From the NCBI GenBank assembly GCA_039029395.1, contig JBCCGG010000027.1, positions 1 through 64,000 of the forward strand: a stretch of DNA of 64,000 nucleotides. Direction: 5' to 3'. Below the pieces are notes generated by a model. It saw nothing but the letters and a program-made list of their open reading frames with translations. It made no database searches and had not been told where the DNA came from. Source of the DNA: JBCCGG01 sp039029395. GTDB lineage: Bacteria; Pseudomonadota; Alphaproteobacteria; Kiloniellales; JAKSDN01. The position numbers and the translations under genes were made by a program. Below are positions 42,646-51,036 of this stretch, piece by piece. Within the stretch, counting starts at the first letter, position 1, and every line of letters starts with the position of its first letter.

Positions 42646-43935
42646 ATGATCGGAAGGCACGACAGCCAGGAAAGTCTCCGGGCGCGCTTCAACCTGATCT
42701 CGGAGAGCGGCCTGTGCATCGGCTGCGGTCTGTGCCAGAGCTTGGCGGGCCCCGAGCGCATCGCCATGGCCAAGACACCCGAGGGCAATCAGCGCCCGGT
42801 CGTCACAGGCGATCTGGACCGGGAGCTGGTCGACAAGATCTACGCGGTTTGCCCAGGCACGGTGATTGAGGGGCTGCCCGAAGCGCTGGTCGACGAGGCG
42901 ACCCAGAGCGATCCGGTGTGGGGGCCTCTGCGGCGCATCGTGCGCGCCTGGGCCGCCGATCCCGAGGTGCGCTTCCGGGGTTCGACTGGCGGGGTCTTGA
43001 GCGCGCTTGCCACTTACCTGCTGGAAAGCGGGCGGGTCGATTTCATCTTGCACGCGACCGCGGCAAAGGACGAGCCGACCTGGGGCGAGCGCCACATCTC
43101 TTTCGACAAGGCAGCCGTCATGGCCGGTGCCGGCTCGCGCTACGGGCCGACCGCGCCCCTGCTGGACATCGGCGAGGTGCTCGCCCGGGGCCGCGCTTTC
43201 GCCTTCGTCGGCAAGCCCTGCGATGTTGCGGCCCTGCGTAGCTACGCGCGATTCGACGAACGGGTCGACAAGCTGTGCAAGCTGCAGATGGTGCCGGTCT
43301 GCGGCGGCTTCATGGAGACCGGCGGCATGGCCAAATTCCTGGCTTCCCTCGGGATCGCCGAGGAGGAGCTGACCGGTTTCTCCTACCGGGGCTACGGCTG
43401 TCCCGGGCCGACCCGGGTCGAGACCGCCGACGGCCGGGTGATCGACAAGAATTACCTGGATCTTTGGGGCGAGGACGAGAGCGCGTGGAAGCTGCCGTTC
43501 CGCTGCAAGGTCTGTCCCGACGGTATCGGCGAGGCGGCCGACATCGCCGCCGCCGACACCTGGCCTGGCGGTTCGCCAGCCTGGGAGGGCCAGAAGGATG
43601 ACCCGGGCACCAACGCGGTGGTGGCTCGCACGGCGGCCGGGCTGGAGGTCCTGGAGGGGGCCGCGCGCGACGGCGCCATTGTCGTCGAGCGCGACATCAC
43701 GGCGCGCGACTTGAGCGATTACCAGCCCCATCAGGTCAGCAAAAAGTTCGCTGTCTGGGCGCGCCACGCGGGCCTGCGCGCCGCCGGTCACCTGGCGCCC
43801 GAAACCGCGCGCCTCAGGATCGCCGAGCTGGCGAAGGAGGCCGGTTTCGCCGCCAACCTGGCCCAGGCGCGGGGTACCCGGCGCCGGGCCCGCGAGGGCC
43901 TGACCGGCGAGCCGACCCCGCGGCCGACGGAGTGA
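42646..43935 (+). CDS. coenzyme F420 hydrogenase/dehydrogenase beta-subunit family (FrhB-like) protein
   Basis: A 429-residue iron-sulfur flavoprotein. Residues 23-35 hold C-I-G-C-G-L-C and a later C-P, enough for a 4Fe-4S cluster. The FrhB domain shows G-S-T-G-G-V-L-S-A-L near residue 110, F-V-G-K-P-C-D-V-A-A-L, Y-G-C-P-G-P and F-R-C-K-V-C-P-D-G. Members use F420 or flavin and catalyse varied hydride transfers, including ones in F420-lacking proteobacteria. No F420 biosynthesis gene is in the window, so the electron donor is unclear. Divergent from the VWA triad with 120 bases between. Confidence 0.87.
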   Translation: MIGRHDSQESLRARFNLISESGLCIGCGLCQSLAGPERIAMAKTPEGNQRPVVTGDLDRELVDKIYAVCPGTVIEGLPEALVDEATQSDPVWGPLRRIVRAWAADPEVRFRGSTGGVLSALATYLLESGRVDFILHATAAKDEPTWGERHISFDKAAVMAGAGSRYGPTAPLLDIGEVLARGRAFAFVGKPCDVAALRSYARFDERVDKLCKLQMVPVCGGFMETGGMAKFLASLGIAEEELTGFSYRGYGCPGPTRVETADGRVIDKNYLDLWGEDESAWKLPFRCKVCPDGIGEAADIAAADTWPGGSPAWEGQKDDPGTNAVVARTAAGLEVLEGAARDGAIVVERDITARDLSDYQPHQVSKKFAVWARHAGLRAAGHLAPETARLRIAELAKEAGFAANLAQARGTRRRAREGLTGEPTPRPTE

Positions 43936-43957
43936 CCGCTTTGCCCGCTTACATCCG

Positions 43958-44839
43958 ATGACGCAGCGCCACGGCAACGACCGGATCGGCTTCGGCATTC
44001 TCTGCTTCACCGGCGCAATGTTTCTCTTCTCGATTGCCGACACGACCGCAAAGTGGCTCGGCATGGCCGGCTACCGGGCGGTCCAGATCGCCTTCCTGCG
44101 CTATGTCTTCGGGCTAGTGCCGGTCTCAGTGATCATTCTGGTCATCGGACTGCCCGCGCTGAAGACCCGGCGGCCGCTGCTCCACGCCGTGCGCGCCGTG
44201 ATCCTGTTCTGCGCGCTCTTCAACCTCTTCTCGGGGCTGCGCTATCTGCCGCTTGCCGAGGCGATTGCCGTTTCCTTCACGGCGCCGCTCTTCGTCACGG
44301 CGCTCTCCGGGCCCTTGCTCGGCGAGCAGGTCGGTGCGCGGCGCTGGACGGCGGTCGTCATCGGCTTCGCCGGCGCGCTGATCATGCTGCGGCCGGGCAC
44401 GGCGGCCTTTCAGCCCGAAATGCTCTACATCCTCGCCTCGGCGCTCTGCTTCGCGCTTTCCATGCTCTTGACCCGGCGCATGGCGGCCACCGAAACCAGT
44501 ATCTCCATGCTGACCTACACCACGCTCGGCGCCGGGCTTTTCAGCTCGCCCTTTGCCTTGGTGGCCTGGCAAACGCCGGCGCTCGAACATCTGGCGCTCT
44601 TCGCGCTGATCGGGTGCATCGGCGGGCTGGCGGCCTTTATCCTGATCGTCTCGTTCCAGCATGCGCCGGCCTCCGCGATCGTGCCGTTTGAGTATTCCGC
44701 GCTGATCTGGGCCAGCCTGTTCGGATGGCTGCTGTGGCAGGAGACCCCGGGGCCGCTGATCTGGCTGGGCGCCGGGGTGATCGTCGCCTCCGGGCTCTAT
44801 CTCATGCGTCAGGAATCTCGATCAAGTACTAGAACGTGA
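43958..44839 (+). CDS. EamA/DMT superfamily transporter
   Basis: A 293-residue inner-membrane protein with ten hydrophobic segments in two EamA repeats, e.g. A-T-A-K-W-L-G-M-A-G-Y in the first loop and P-L-A-E-A-I-A-V-S-F-T-A-P-L-F in repeat 1. The family exports amino acids, purines or metabolites. It starts 22 bases after the FrhB-like gene and may be cotranscribed. Its last 11 bases overlap the convergent outer-membrane gene. Confidence 0.9.
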   Translation: MTQRHGNDRIGFGILCFTGAMFLFSIADTTAKWLGMAGYRAVQIAFLRYVFGLVPVSVIILVIGLPALKTRRPLLHAVRAVILFCALFNLFSGLRYLPLAEAIAVSFTAPLFVTALSGPLLGEQVGARRWTAVVIGFAGALIMLRPGTAAFQPEMLYILASALCFALSMLLTRRMAATETSISMLTYTTLGAGLFSSPFALVAWQTPALEHLALFALIGCIGGLAAFILIVSFQHAPASAIVPFEYSALIWASLFGWLLWQETPGPLIWLGAGVIVASGLYLMRQESRSSTRT

Positions 44840-45716
44840 CCACGGCGAAGGCGGTCGGGCCGATGAACTGGAAATCCAGGTCGCCGTCGAAGCTCGAGTT
44901 GTCGGCGTTCAAGCTAAAGCGAAAGTAGCGCGCGCCCAGGCCAAGCCCAACGTTTTCCCAAACCATGTAGGTCAGCTTGGTCTCTGCCTCGAGCAGCCAG
45001 CCGGTGTAGTCGCCGACCTCCACATAAAATCCGACAACTCGGCCGTCGAGCACCAGATCGTCCCGGAACGCGTAACCGCCCATGACCCCGACGTGGGGCA
45101 GCGGGGCGGTGAACTCATCACCCGTCGAGGAGACGCTCGAGCTTCCGCCCGTCGTGCTGATCAAGTCGACGTCGTAGTCGAGATTGGCGATGTGGGCGCC
45201 GACCATGATGCCGGCTTCCTTCTTGCCGTCGTTGATGAAGGAGTAGCCATAGGTGACGCGCCCGAGGACCAGATCCAGCGACGATTTTACCTGGCCGCCG
45301 ACCGGGATCACCAAATCGTCGATGATCAGCTCCGTCTCCGCGGTGGCGTCGCCGTCCCGGTTCAAGGGAAAGATGCCAAGCTCGATACGGTGATGGGGCG
45401 TGATGCGCCAGCGTGCCTCGCCGAACGGCGTGGCATCGAAGGTGTCCAGACCCAGGTCGTCTTCCAGGTTGATGTTCGTGCCATCCTGGCCCGTGCTGCT
45501 GTTGTTGACCTGGATATCGGTGCTGTTGAAGGCGAAGAAGCCGCCGGCGATCAGGGTGAACTGACGGGTCAGCAAATTCTCGGGCGTGCCCGACTGGGTG
45601 ATCTTGGTTTGCGCCCAAGCGCCCGGCGCGTCGCCCGCGATGGCAACAACCATAGCTCCGAGCAAGAGGCCCCGCCGCCAAGCGGCCAGTCCGTGCCAGG
45701 CGCTTCTTGTGACCAT
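44829..45716 (-). CDS. outer-membrane beta-barrel protein
   Basis: A 295-residue exported protein: basic N-terminus, hydrophobic core and A-W-A-Q cleavage site near residue 36, then many alternating beta strands (for example F-T-L-I-A-G-G-F-F-A-F) and a terminal phenylalanine, the BAM recognition feature. It has two Ser/Thr/Gly-rich loops. No family name can be given with confidence. Convergent and overlapping with the EamA gene; about 245 bases separate it from nrdB, which is on the same strand. Confidence 0.82.
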   Translation of the reverse strand: MVTRSAWHGLAAWRRGLLLGAMVVAIAGDAPGAWAQTKITQSGTPENLLTRQFTLIAGGFFAFNSTDIQVNNSSTGQDGTNINLEDDLGLDTFDATPFGEARWRITPHHRIELGIFPLNRDGDATAETELIIDDLVIPVGGQVKSSLDLVLGRVTYGYSFINDGKKEAGIMVGAHIANLDYDVDLISTTGGSSSVSSTGDEFTAPLPHVGVMGGYAFRDDLVLDGRVVGFYVEVGDYTGWLLEAETKLTYMVWENVGLGLGARYFRFSLNADNSSFDGDLDFQFIGPTAFAVVTF

Positions 45717-45895
45717 TGTCTTTTGGTTGCCTCCAGCGACGCCGCCCCGGAGATGCCAATGCTAGAGAGCCCCTTGGGTGCCGTCAATGGGGTACAACCT
45801 CTGGTCGCCCAGGGGCGGAGATCCCAAGCAATATCTCACGATTTTCACCGAAATGGGTTGGGCGCGGCAAGCTTGGTAAGGACTGCTTACAAAGG

Positions 45896-45922
45896 GCGCG
45901 GCCGCCGTCCTGACGGCCGCGC
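45896..45922 (-). terminator. GC-rich hairpin downstream of nrdB
   Basis: On the minus strand GCGCGGCCG pairs with CGGCCGCGC around a nine-base loop, followed by CCTTTGT. It lies about 40 bases past the nrdB stop. The U-tract is poor, so termination may be partial. Confidence 0.45.
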
Positions 45923-45960
45923 GAGGGGGCAGCAATGGGGAGGGCTGCCGTGAAAGGATC

Positions 45961-46920
45961 TCAGTCGAAGGCCTCTTCCCAAGTGCCCTGGGTCGCGGCC
46001 TTGGAATACTCGGTCGCGCGATTCTCGAAGAAGTTGGTGTGCTCGACGCCGTTCAGCATGGCGTCCAGCCAGGGCAGGGGGTTGGCCTCGACGCGGTAGA
46101 TCGGCTGCAGGCCAAGCTGGCTCAAGCGCCGGTCGGCGATGTAGCGGATGTACTGTTTGACGTCCCCGGCGCCCAGGCCCTCGACCGCGCCGAGCTCGAA
46201 GGCGAGATCGATGAAGGCGTCCTCGTGCGTCACGATGGTTTCGCAGGCCCGATAGAGCTCGCGCTCCAGGGCCTCGCCCTGGACCTCCGGGTTCTCGGCC
46301 ACGAAAGTGCGGAACAGCTGGATGATCGATTGGGTGTGCAGGGTCTCGTCGCGCACCGACCAGGAGACGATCTGGCCCATGCCCTTCATCTTGTTGAAGC
46401 GCGGGAAGTTGAGCAGGATCGCGAAGGAGGCGAAGAGCTGCAGGCCCTCGGTGAAGGCGCCGAACACCGCCAGGGTCAGTGCGATGTCCTGCTTGGTGTC
46501 GACCCCGAACTCCTGCATGTAGTCGTACTTGTCCTTCATCGCCTTGTAGCGCAGGAAGGCGGAGTACTCGGCCTCGGGCATGCCGATGGTGTCCAGCAGG
46601 TGCGAGTAGGCGGCGATGTGCACCGTCTCCATGTTGGAGAAGGCGGCCAGCATCATCTGCACCTCGGTCGGCTTGAAGACCCGCGAGTAGTGCTTCATGT
46701 AGCAGTTGTTCACTTCCACGTCGGACTGGGTGAAGAAGCGGAAGATCTGGGTCAGCAGATGGCGTTCCGGCTCGCTCAGATTGCGGTTCCAGTCCTTGAC
46801 GTCGTCGGCCAGGGGGACTTCCTCGGGCAGCCAGTGCAGGCGCTGCTGGGTCAGCCAGGCCTCGTAGGCCCAGGGGTAACGGAACGGCTTGTAGACGTGG
46901 TTCGGCTTCAGAAGTGACAT
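45961..46920 (-). CDS. nrdB: ribonucleotide-diphosphate reductase beta subunit (class Ia NrdB)
   Basis: A 319-residue radical-generating subunit. The ferritin-like diiron site shows Asp67 in T-Q-S-D-V-E-V and E-T-V-H-I-A-A-Y at 98-105, which aligns Glu98, His101 and the radical Tyr105 with E. coli Glu115, His118 and Tyr122. A second E-x2-H group lies in R-D-E-T-L-H-T. It passes its radical to NrdA for dNTP synthesis. Same strand as nrdA, 79 bases downstream. Confidence 0.97.
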   Translation of the reverse strand: MSLLKPNHVYKPFRYPWAYEAWLTQQRLHWLPEEVPLADDVKDWNRNLSEPERHLLTQIFRFFTQSDVEVNNCYMKHYSRVFKPTEVQMMLAAFSNMETVHIAAYSHLLDTIGMPEAEYSAFLRYKAMKDKYDYMQEFGVDTKQDIALTLAVFGAFTEGLQLFASFAILLNFPRFNKMKGMGQIVSWSVRDETLHTQSIIQLFRTFVAENPEVQGEALERELYRACETIVTHEDAFIDLAFELGAVEGLGAGDVKQYIRYIADRRLSQLGLQPIYRVEANPLPWLDAMLNGVEHTNFFENRATEYSKAATQGTWEEAFD

Positions 46921-46999
46921 GAGTGGATCGAAAGTCCCCAGATGAAAGGTGGTGTCGGGGCCCGGCCCTTCCCTGATGCCGGGCCCCGGATAAACTCGC

Positions 47000-48979
47000 C
47001 TACTGACAGGCGAGGCATTCCTCGTAGTCGCTGCCGTTCGCTTTCGGCTGTTCGCGGCCGTTGATGGTGCCGATCACCGGCACCGGCTTGACCGTGCCGT
47101 TGGCACTCATGTTGACGCTCGATTCGGCCCGCTGGATCGACTTGGAGCGGCAGTAGTAGAGAGACTTCACGCCCTTCTTCCAGGCCTGCAGGTGGATCTG
47201 GTGCAGATCGCGCTTGTGGACATCGGCCGGCAGGAAGACGTTGACCGACTGGGACTGACAGATGAAGGCCGCCCGGTCGCCGGCCAGTTCCACGACCCAG
47301 CGCTGGTCGAGCTCAAAGGCGGTCTTGAAGACGTCTTTTTCCTCCTGGCTCAAAAAGTCCAGGTGCTGAACCGAGCCCTCGTTCAGGGTGATCGAAGACC
47401 AGGTCTCTTCCGTGTCCTCGCCCTTTTCCTCAAGCAGCGCTTTCAGATAGCGGTTGCGCACGTTGAAGGAGCCCGACAGCGTCTTGTGGGTGAAGGAGTT
47501 GGCCGCCGCCGGCTCGACGCCCGGCGAGGCGCCGCCGCAGATGATCGAGATCGACGCGGTCGGCGCGATCGCCAACTTGTTCGAGAAGCGCTCCTCGAAA
47601 CCGAATTCCTTGGCATCCGGGCAAGCGCCGCGTTCGGCGGCGAGCCGCTTGGAGGCGGCATCGGCATCCTCGCGGATCTTCTTGAAGATGTTCTTGTTCC
47701 AAACCTTGGCCATGACCCCTTCCAAGGGGATGCGGTTCTGCTGCAGGAAGGAGTGGAAGCCCATGGTGCCCAAACCGACCGAGCGCTCGCGCATGGCGGC
47801 ATAGCGTGCCCGGCTCATGGAATCGGGGGCCTTGGCGATGAAGTCGCTCAGCACGTTGTCCAGGAACCGCAGCACATCCTCGATGAAGCCCTCGGCCTCG
47901 TGCCACTCGAAATAGGTTTCCAGGTTGAGCGACGAGAGGCAGCAGACCGCGGTGCGTTCCTGGTCCAAATGGTCGAGCCCGGTCGGCAGGGTGATCTCAC
48001 TGCAGAGGTTCGACATCTTGACGTTCAGGCCGGCCAGCTTGTGATGCTCGGGGATCGACCGGTTCACGTGGTCGCCGAAGATGAGATAGGGCTCGCCGGT
48101 CTCGATGCGCGCGGTCAGCAAGCGGATCCACAGCGCGCGCGCCTTGATTGTGCGCACCGCGGTGCCGTCCCTTGGGCTGGTCAGGGCCCAGTCGCCGTCC
48201 TCCTCGACCGCGCGCATGAAGGCGTCGGGAATGACCACGCCGTGGTGCAGGTTGAGCGCCTTGCGGTTGGGGTCGCCCCCGGTTGGGCGACGCAGCTCGA
48301 CGAACTCTTCGATCTCGGGGTGGGAGACTGGGAGGTAGACCGCCGCCGAGCCGCGCCGTAACGAACCTTGGCTGATCGCCAGGGTGAGGGAATCCATCAC
48401 ACGGATGAAGGGCACCACGCCCGAGGTCTTGCCGTTATGGCCGACCTTCTCGCCGATCGAGCGCAGATTGCCCCAATAGCTGCCAATGCCGCCGCCGCGC
48501 GCCGCCAGCCAGACGTTCTCGTTCCACAGGTCGACGATGCCGTCGAGCGAATCGCCGGCCTCGTTGAGGAAGCAGGAGATCGGCAGGCCGCGCGTCGTGC
48601 CGCCGTTGGACAGCACGGGCGTCGCGGGCATGAACCAGAGTTTGGAGATGTAGTCGTAGAGCCGTTGGGCGTGGGCCGTATCGTCGGCGAAGTGGGCGGC
48701 GACCCGCGCGAAGGCGTCCTGGTAGGATTCGCCGGGCATCAGGTAGCGATCGGCCAGGGTCGCCTTGCCGAACGCGGTCAGCTTGGCGTCGCGCGTGCGG
48801 TCGATGCGCACCGTGATGCCCCGCTCGTTCTGGAAGACGTCGCGAATCGCCTCTTCGCCGAGCACCTCGGCGGGCGCCGCGCGGTCCGTGCCGTGGTCTT
48901 TGCCGTTTAAGTTGGTTTGGCGGTCTTCTGGCGCGGCTTTTTCGCTCGAATTGTCCACAAGCGAACCTTGCGCGTCCAT
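47000..48979 (-). CDS. nrdA: ribonucleoside-diphosphate reductase alpha subunit (class Ia NrdA)
   Basis: A 659-residue catalytic subunit. Active-site and redox cysteines are in L-P-I-S-C-F-L (near 140), S-N-L-C-S-E-I (radical Cys with Asn and Glu) and C-C-L-S-S-L-N; the C-terminus ends E-E-C-L-A-C-Q, the thioredoxin-regenerated pair. The N-terminus begins almost at the ten-stranded barrel (F-G-K-A-T-L-A-D-R-Y), with no room for a full ATP-cone, so overall dATP inhibition may be absent. ATG 48979 is preferred; ATG 49015 would add 12 residues. Confidence 0.96.
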   Translation of the reverse strand: MDAQGSLVDNSSEKAAPEDRQTNLNGKDHGTDRAAPAEVLGEEAIRDVFQNERGITVRIDRTRDAKLTAFGKATLADRYLMPGESYQDAFARVAAHFADDTAHAQRLYDYISKLWFMPATPVLSNGGTTRGLPISCFLNEAGDSLDGIVDLWNENVWLAARGGGIGSYWGNLRSIGEKVGHNGKTSGVVPFIRVMDSLTLAISQGSLRRGSAAVYLPVSHPEIEEFVELRRPTGGDPNRKALNLHHGVVIPDAFMRAVEEDGDWALTSPRDGTAVRTIKARALWIRLLTARIETGEPYLIFGDHVNRSIPEHHKLAGLNVKMSNLCSEITLPTGLDHLDQERTAVCCLSSLNLETYFEWHEAEGFIEDVLRFLDNVLSDFIAKAPDSMSRARYAAMRERSVGLGTMGFHSFLQQNRIPLEGVMAKVWNKNIFKKIREDADAASKRLAAERGACPDAKEFGFEERFSNKLAIAPTASISIICGGASPGVEPAAANSFTHKTLSGSFNVRNRYLKALLEEKGEDTEETWSSITLNEGSVQHLDFLSQEEKDVFKTAFELDQRWVVELAGDRAAFICQSQSVNVFLPADVHKRDLHQIHLQAWKKGVKSLYYCRSKSIQRAESSVNMSANGTVKPVPVIGTINGREQPKANGSDYEECLACQ

Positions 48980-49042
48980 GGTCGAAAACTCCCGGAAAAC
49001 CGCCGAACCATCCATCCGATCTGCCCCTATCTATCAACAGCT

Positions 49043-49176
49043 GTGGATTTAATTGTTTGTGGAAAACCCCTACATCTTGGGTCTTCCATCCACGAAGCCA
49101 CCAAATCTAGGTGAAAACGCCCCCGAGAGTCCATAGGAACAGATAGTGAACAGAGGATAACAGAGTGGATTTAATT
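49043..49176. repeat. two copies of GTGGATTTAATT upstream of nrdA
   Basis: GTGGATTTAATT is found at 49043-49054 and 49165-49176, 122 bases apart, in an AT-rich stretch between nrdA and the divergent cyclase gene. Near the first copy are TGTGGA-type words resembling half DnaA boxes, but no full match. Significance unclear. Confidence 0.3.
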
Positions 49177-49261
49177 TTGGCAAGGGGAGTCGGCCTCGCT
49201 AGCCTTGGATTCTTTCCCCAAAGGACCTTAAGCTCTAGCGGGGGATATGGGGAAGCGCAGC

Positions 49262-51016
49262 ATGGAGCGACGGCTCGCCGCCATATTGGCCGCCGACCTG
49301 GTCGGCTACAGCCGCCTCATGGGCGAGGATGAGGCCGGCACCCTTGCGCGTCTCAAGTCGATTCGCGAAGCGGTCTTGGAGCCGCTCATCGCCCAGCACC
49401 ATGGCCGCATCTTCAAGCTGATGGGCGACGGTCTCCTGGTCGAGTTCGCCAGCGTCGTTGATGCCGTGACCTGCGCGGTCGCCTGCCAGGAGGGAGTCGC
49501 GGACCACGAAGCGGCGCAAGACAGCGGCGCGCCGCTCACCTTCCGCATGGGCATCAATCTGGGCGACGTGATCGTCGAGGGCGAGGACATCTACGGCGAC
49601 GGGGTCAACCTGGCCGCGCGCCTGGAGCCCCTGGCGGCGCCTGGCGGCTTGTGCGTTTCGGCAAATGTTCTCGAGCAGGTCCGCAACAAGCTTCCCTATG
49701 GATTTCGGCCCCTTGGGCATCGGTCTTTGAAAAACATCGCGCAGCCGGTCGAAGTCTACTCCTTGGAGCTGGAGGACTCCGCGGCCGATCACGTGCCGCC
49801 GGTGTATCCGGCATCTATGGAAAGCCAGCGGCCCTCGATCGCCGTGCTGCCGTTTAAGAACCTGAGCGGCGATCCCGAGCAGGAGTACTTCGCCGACGGC
49901 GTGGCCGAGGACATCATCGGCGCCTTGTCGCGCAACCGCTGGCTCCTGGTGATCGCCCGCAACTCCAGCTTCGCCTTCAAGGGCGAGGCGGCCGATCTCA
50001 AGCAGGTCGGCGAGCAGCTCGACGTGCGCTATGTGCTGGATGGCAGCGTGCGCAAGGGCGGGAACCGGGTCCGGGTTTCCGCCCAGCTGATCGATGCCAG
50101 CGCAGGCAAGCAGATCTGGGCGGAGCGCTTCGACCGGGTGCTCGAAGACATCTTCGCGGTCCAGGACGAGGTGACCGGGGCCATCGTCGCCGCCATCGCG
50201 CCGGAGCTCGACAAGGCCGAGCAGCAGCGGGCGACCGCGCGTCCATCGGACAATCTGAACGCCTGGGATCTCTATCAGCGCGGCATGTGGGCGCTCTATC
50301 AGCGCACCCGAGGCAGCCTCGCCGAGGCGCGCCGACGCTTCGAGGCGGCGCTCGACTTGGACCCTAACTTAGGGCTCGCCCATGCCGGCCTGGTCGATGC
50401 CTATTACTACGAGGTGGTGCTCGGCTTGGCCGAGTCGGCGGACGAAAATCGCGATATGGCGCTACACGCCGCCCGGCGCGCGGTCGAGATCGACCCGGAC
50501 GACGGCTTGGCCCATTGCGCCATGGGCAAGGCGCGCATCATGCGCAAGGAGCACGGTCTTGCGGTGCCCGACCTTCAGTTGGCGATCGAGCTCAACCCCA
50601 GCATCGCCTGGGCCCACTATGGCTTGGGCGCGGCCTCGGAGTTCGCCGGCCAGGCCGAGCCGGCGATCGTCCATTTGAACGACGCCATTCGCCTAAGCCC
50701 GCGGGACCAGCACATGGGCTCCTTCCTGGTGCGCCTGGCCGAGGCATACTTGCTCAAGAAGGATTATCAGGGCGCCGTAACCTGGGCACGCAAAGCACTG
50801 CAGCAACAGGGTTTTCAGTGGTCGCGCTACTCCGCGCTCTTGGCCGCGCTCGGCTATCTTGGCAAGACGGACGAGGCGGCGAACGCGCTTGCCGAGTGCC
50901 TGGCCGTGCGACCCGACTTCTCGGTCTCCATGGTGCGAGGCGGTCACCTCTACACCGACGCGACCGCCCTCGAACATTACTTGGAGGGCCTGCGCTTGGC
51001 CGGTGTGCCGGAGTAG
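49262..51016 (+). CDS. class III adenylate/guanylate cyclase with TPR C-terminus
   Basis: A 584-residue protein. The cyclase domain (1-165) has metal Asp residues in I-L-A-A-D-L-V-G-Y-S and L-M-G-D-G-L-L, and the transition-state pair in G-V-N-L-A-A-R-L. After about residue 200 comes a TolB-like N-domain (P-S-I-A-V-L-P-F-K-N-L-S-G-D-P-E-Q-E-Y-F), then several TPR units (A-H-A-G-L-V-D-A-Y; A-H-C-A-M-G-K-A-R). ATG 49262 with GGGGAAG upstream is preferred over ATG 49247. Divergent from nrdA. Family members are numerous in alphaproteobacteria; signal input is unknown. Confidence 0.88.
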   Translation: MERRLAAILAADLVGYSRLMGEDEAGTLARLKSIREAVLEPLIAQHHGRIFKLMGDGLLVEFASVVDAVTCAVACQEGVADHEAAQDSGAPLTFRMGINLGDVIVEGEDIYGDGVNLAARLEPLAAPGGLCVSANVLEQVRNKLPYGFRPLGHRSLKNIAQPVEVYSLELEDSAADHVPPVYPASMESQRPSIAVLPFKNLSGDPEQEYFADGVAEDIIGALSRNRWLLVIARNSSFAFKGEAADLKQVGEQLDVRYVLDGSVRKGGNRVRVSAQLIDASAGKQIWAERFDRVLEDIFAVQDEVTGAIVAAIAPELDKAEQQRATARPSDNLNAWDLYQRGMWALYQRTRGSLAEARRRFEAALDLDPNLGLAHAGLVDAYYYEVVLGLAESADENRDMALHAARRAVEIDPDDGLAHCAMGKARIMRKEHGLAVPDLQLAIELNPSIAWAHYGLGAASEFAGQAEPAIVHLNDAIRLSPRDQHMGSFLVRLAEAYLLKKDYQGAVTWARKALQQQGFQWSRYSALLAALGYLGKTDEAANALAECLAVRPDFSVSMVRGGHLYTDATALEHYLEGLRLAGVPE

Positions 51017-51036
51017 GGCGGTGCAGCGGCTTGGAC

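Noticed and set aside
49016..49261. NrdR boxes or an origin-like DnaA box cluster before nrdA
   Set aside because: Only partial matches (TGTGGATTT, TTGTCCACA) with wrong spacing; not enough to claim.
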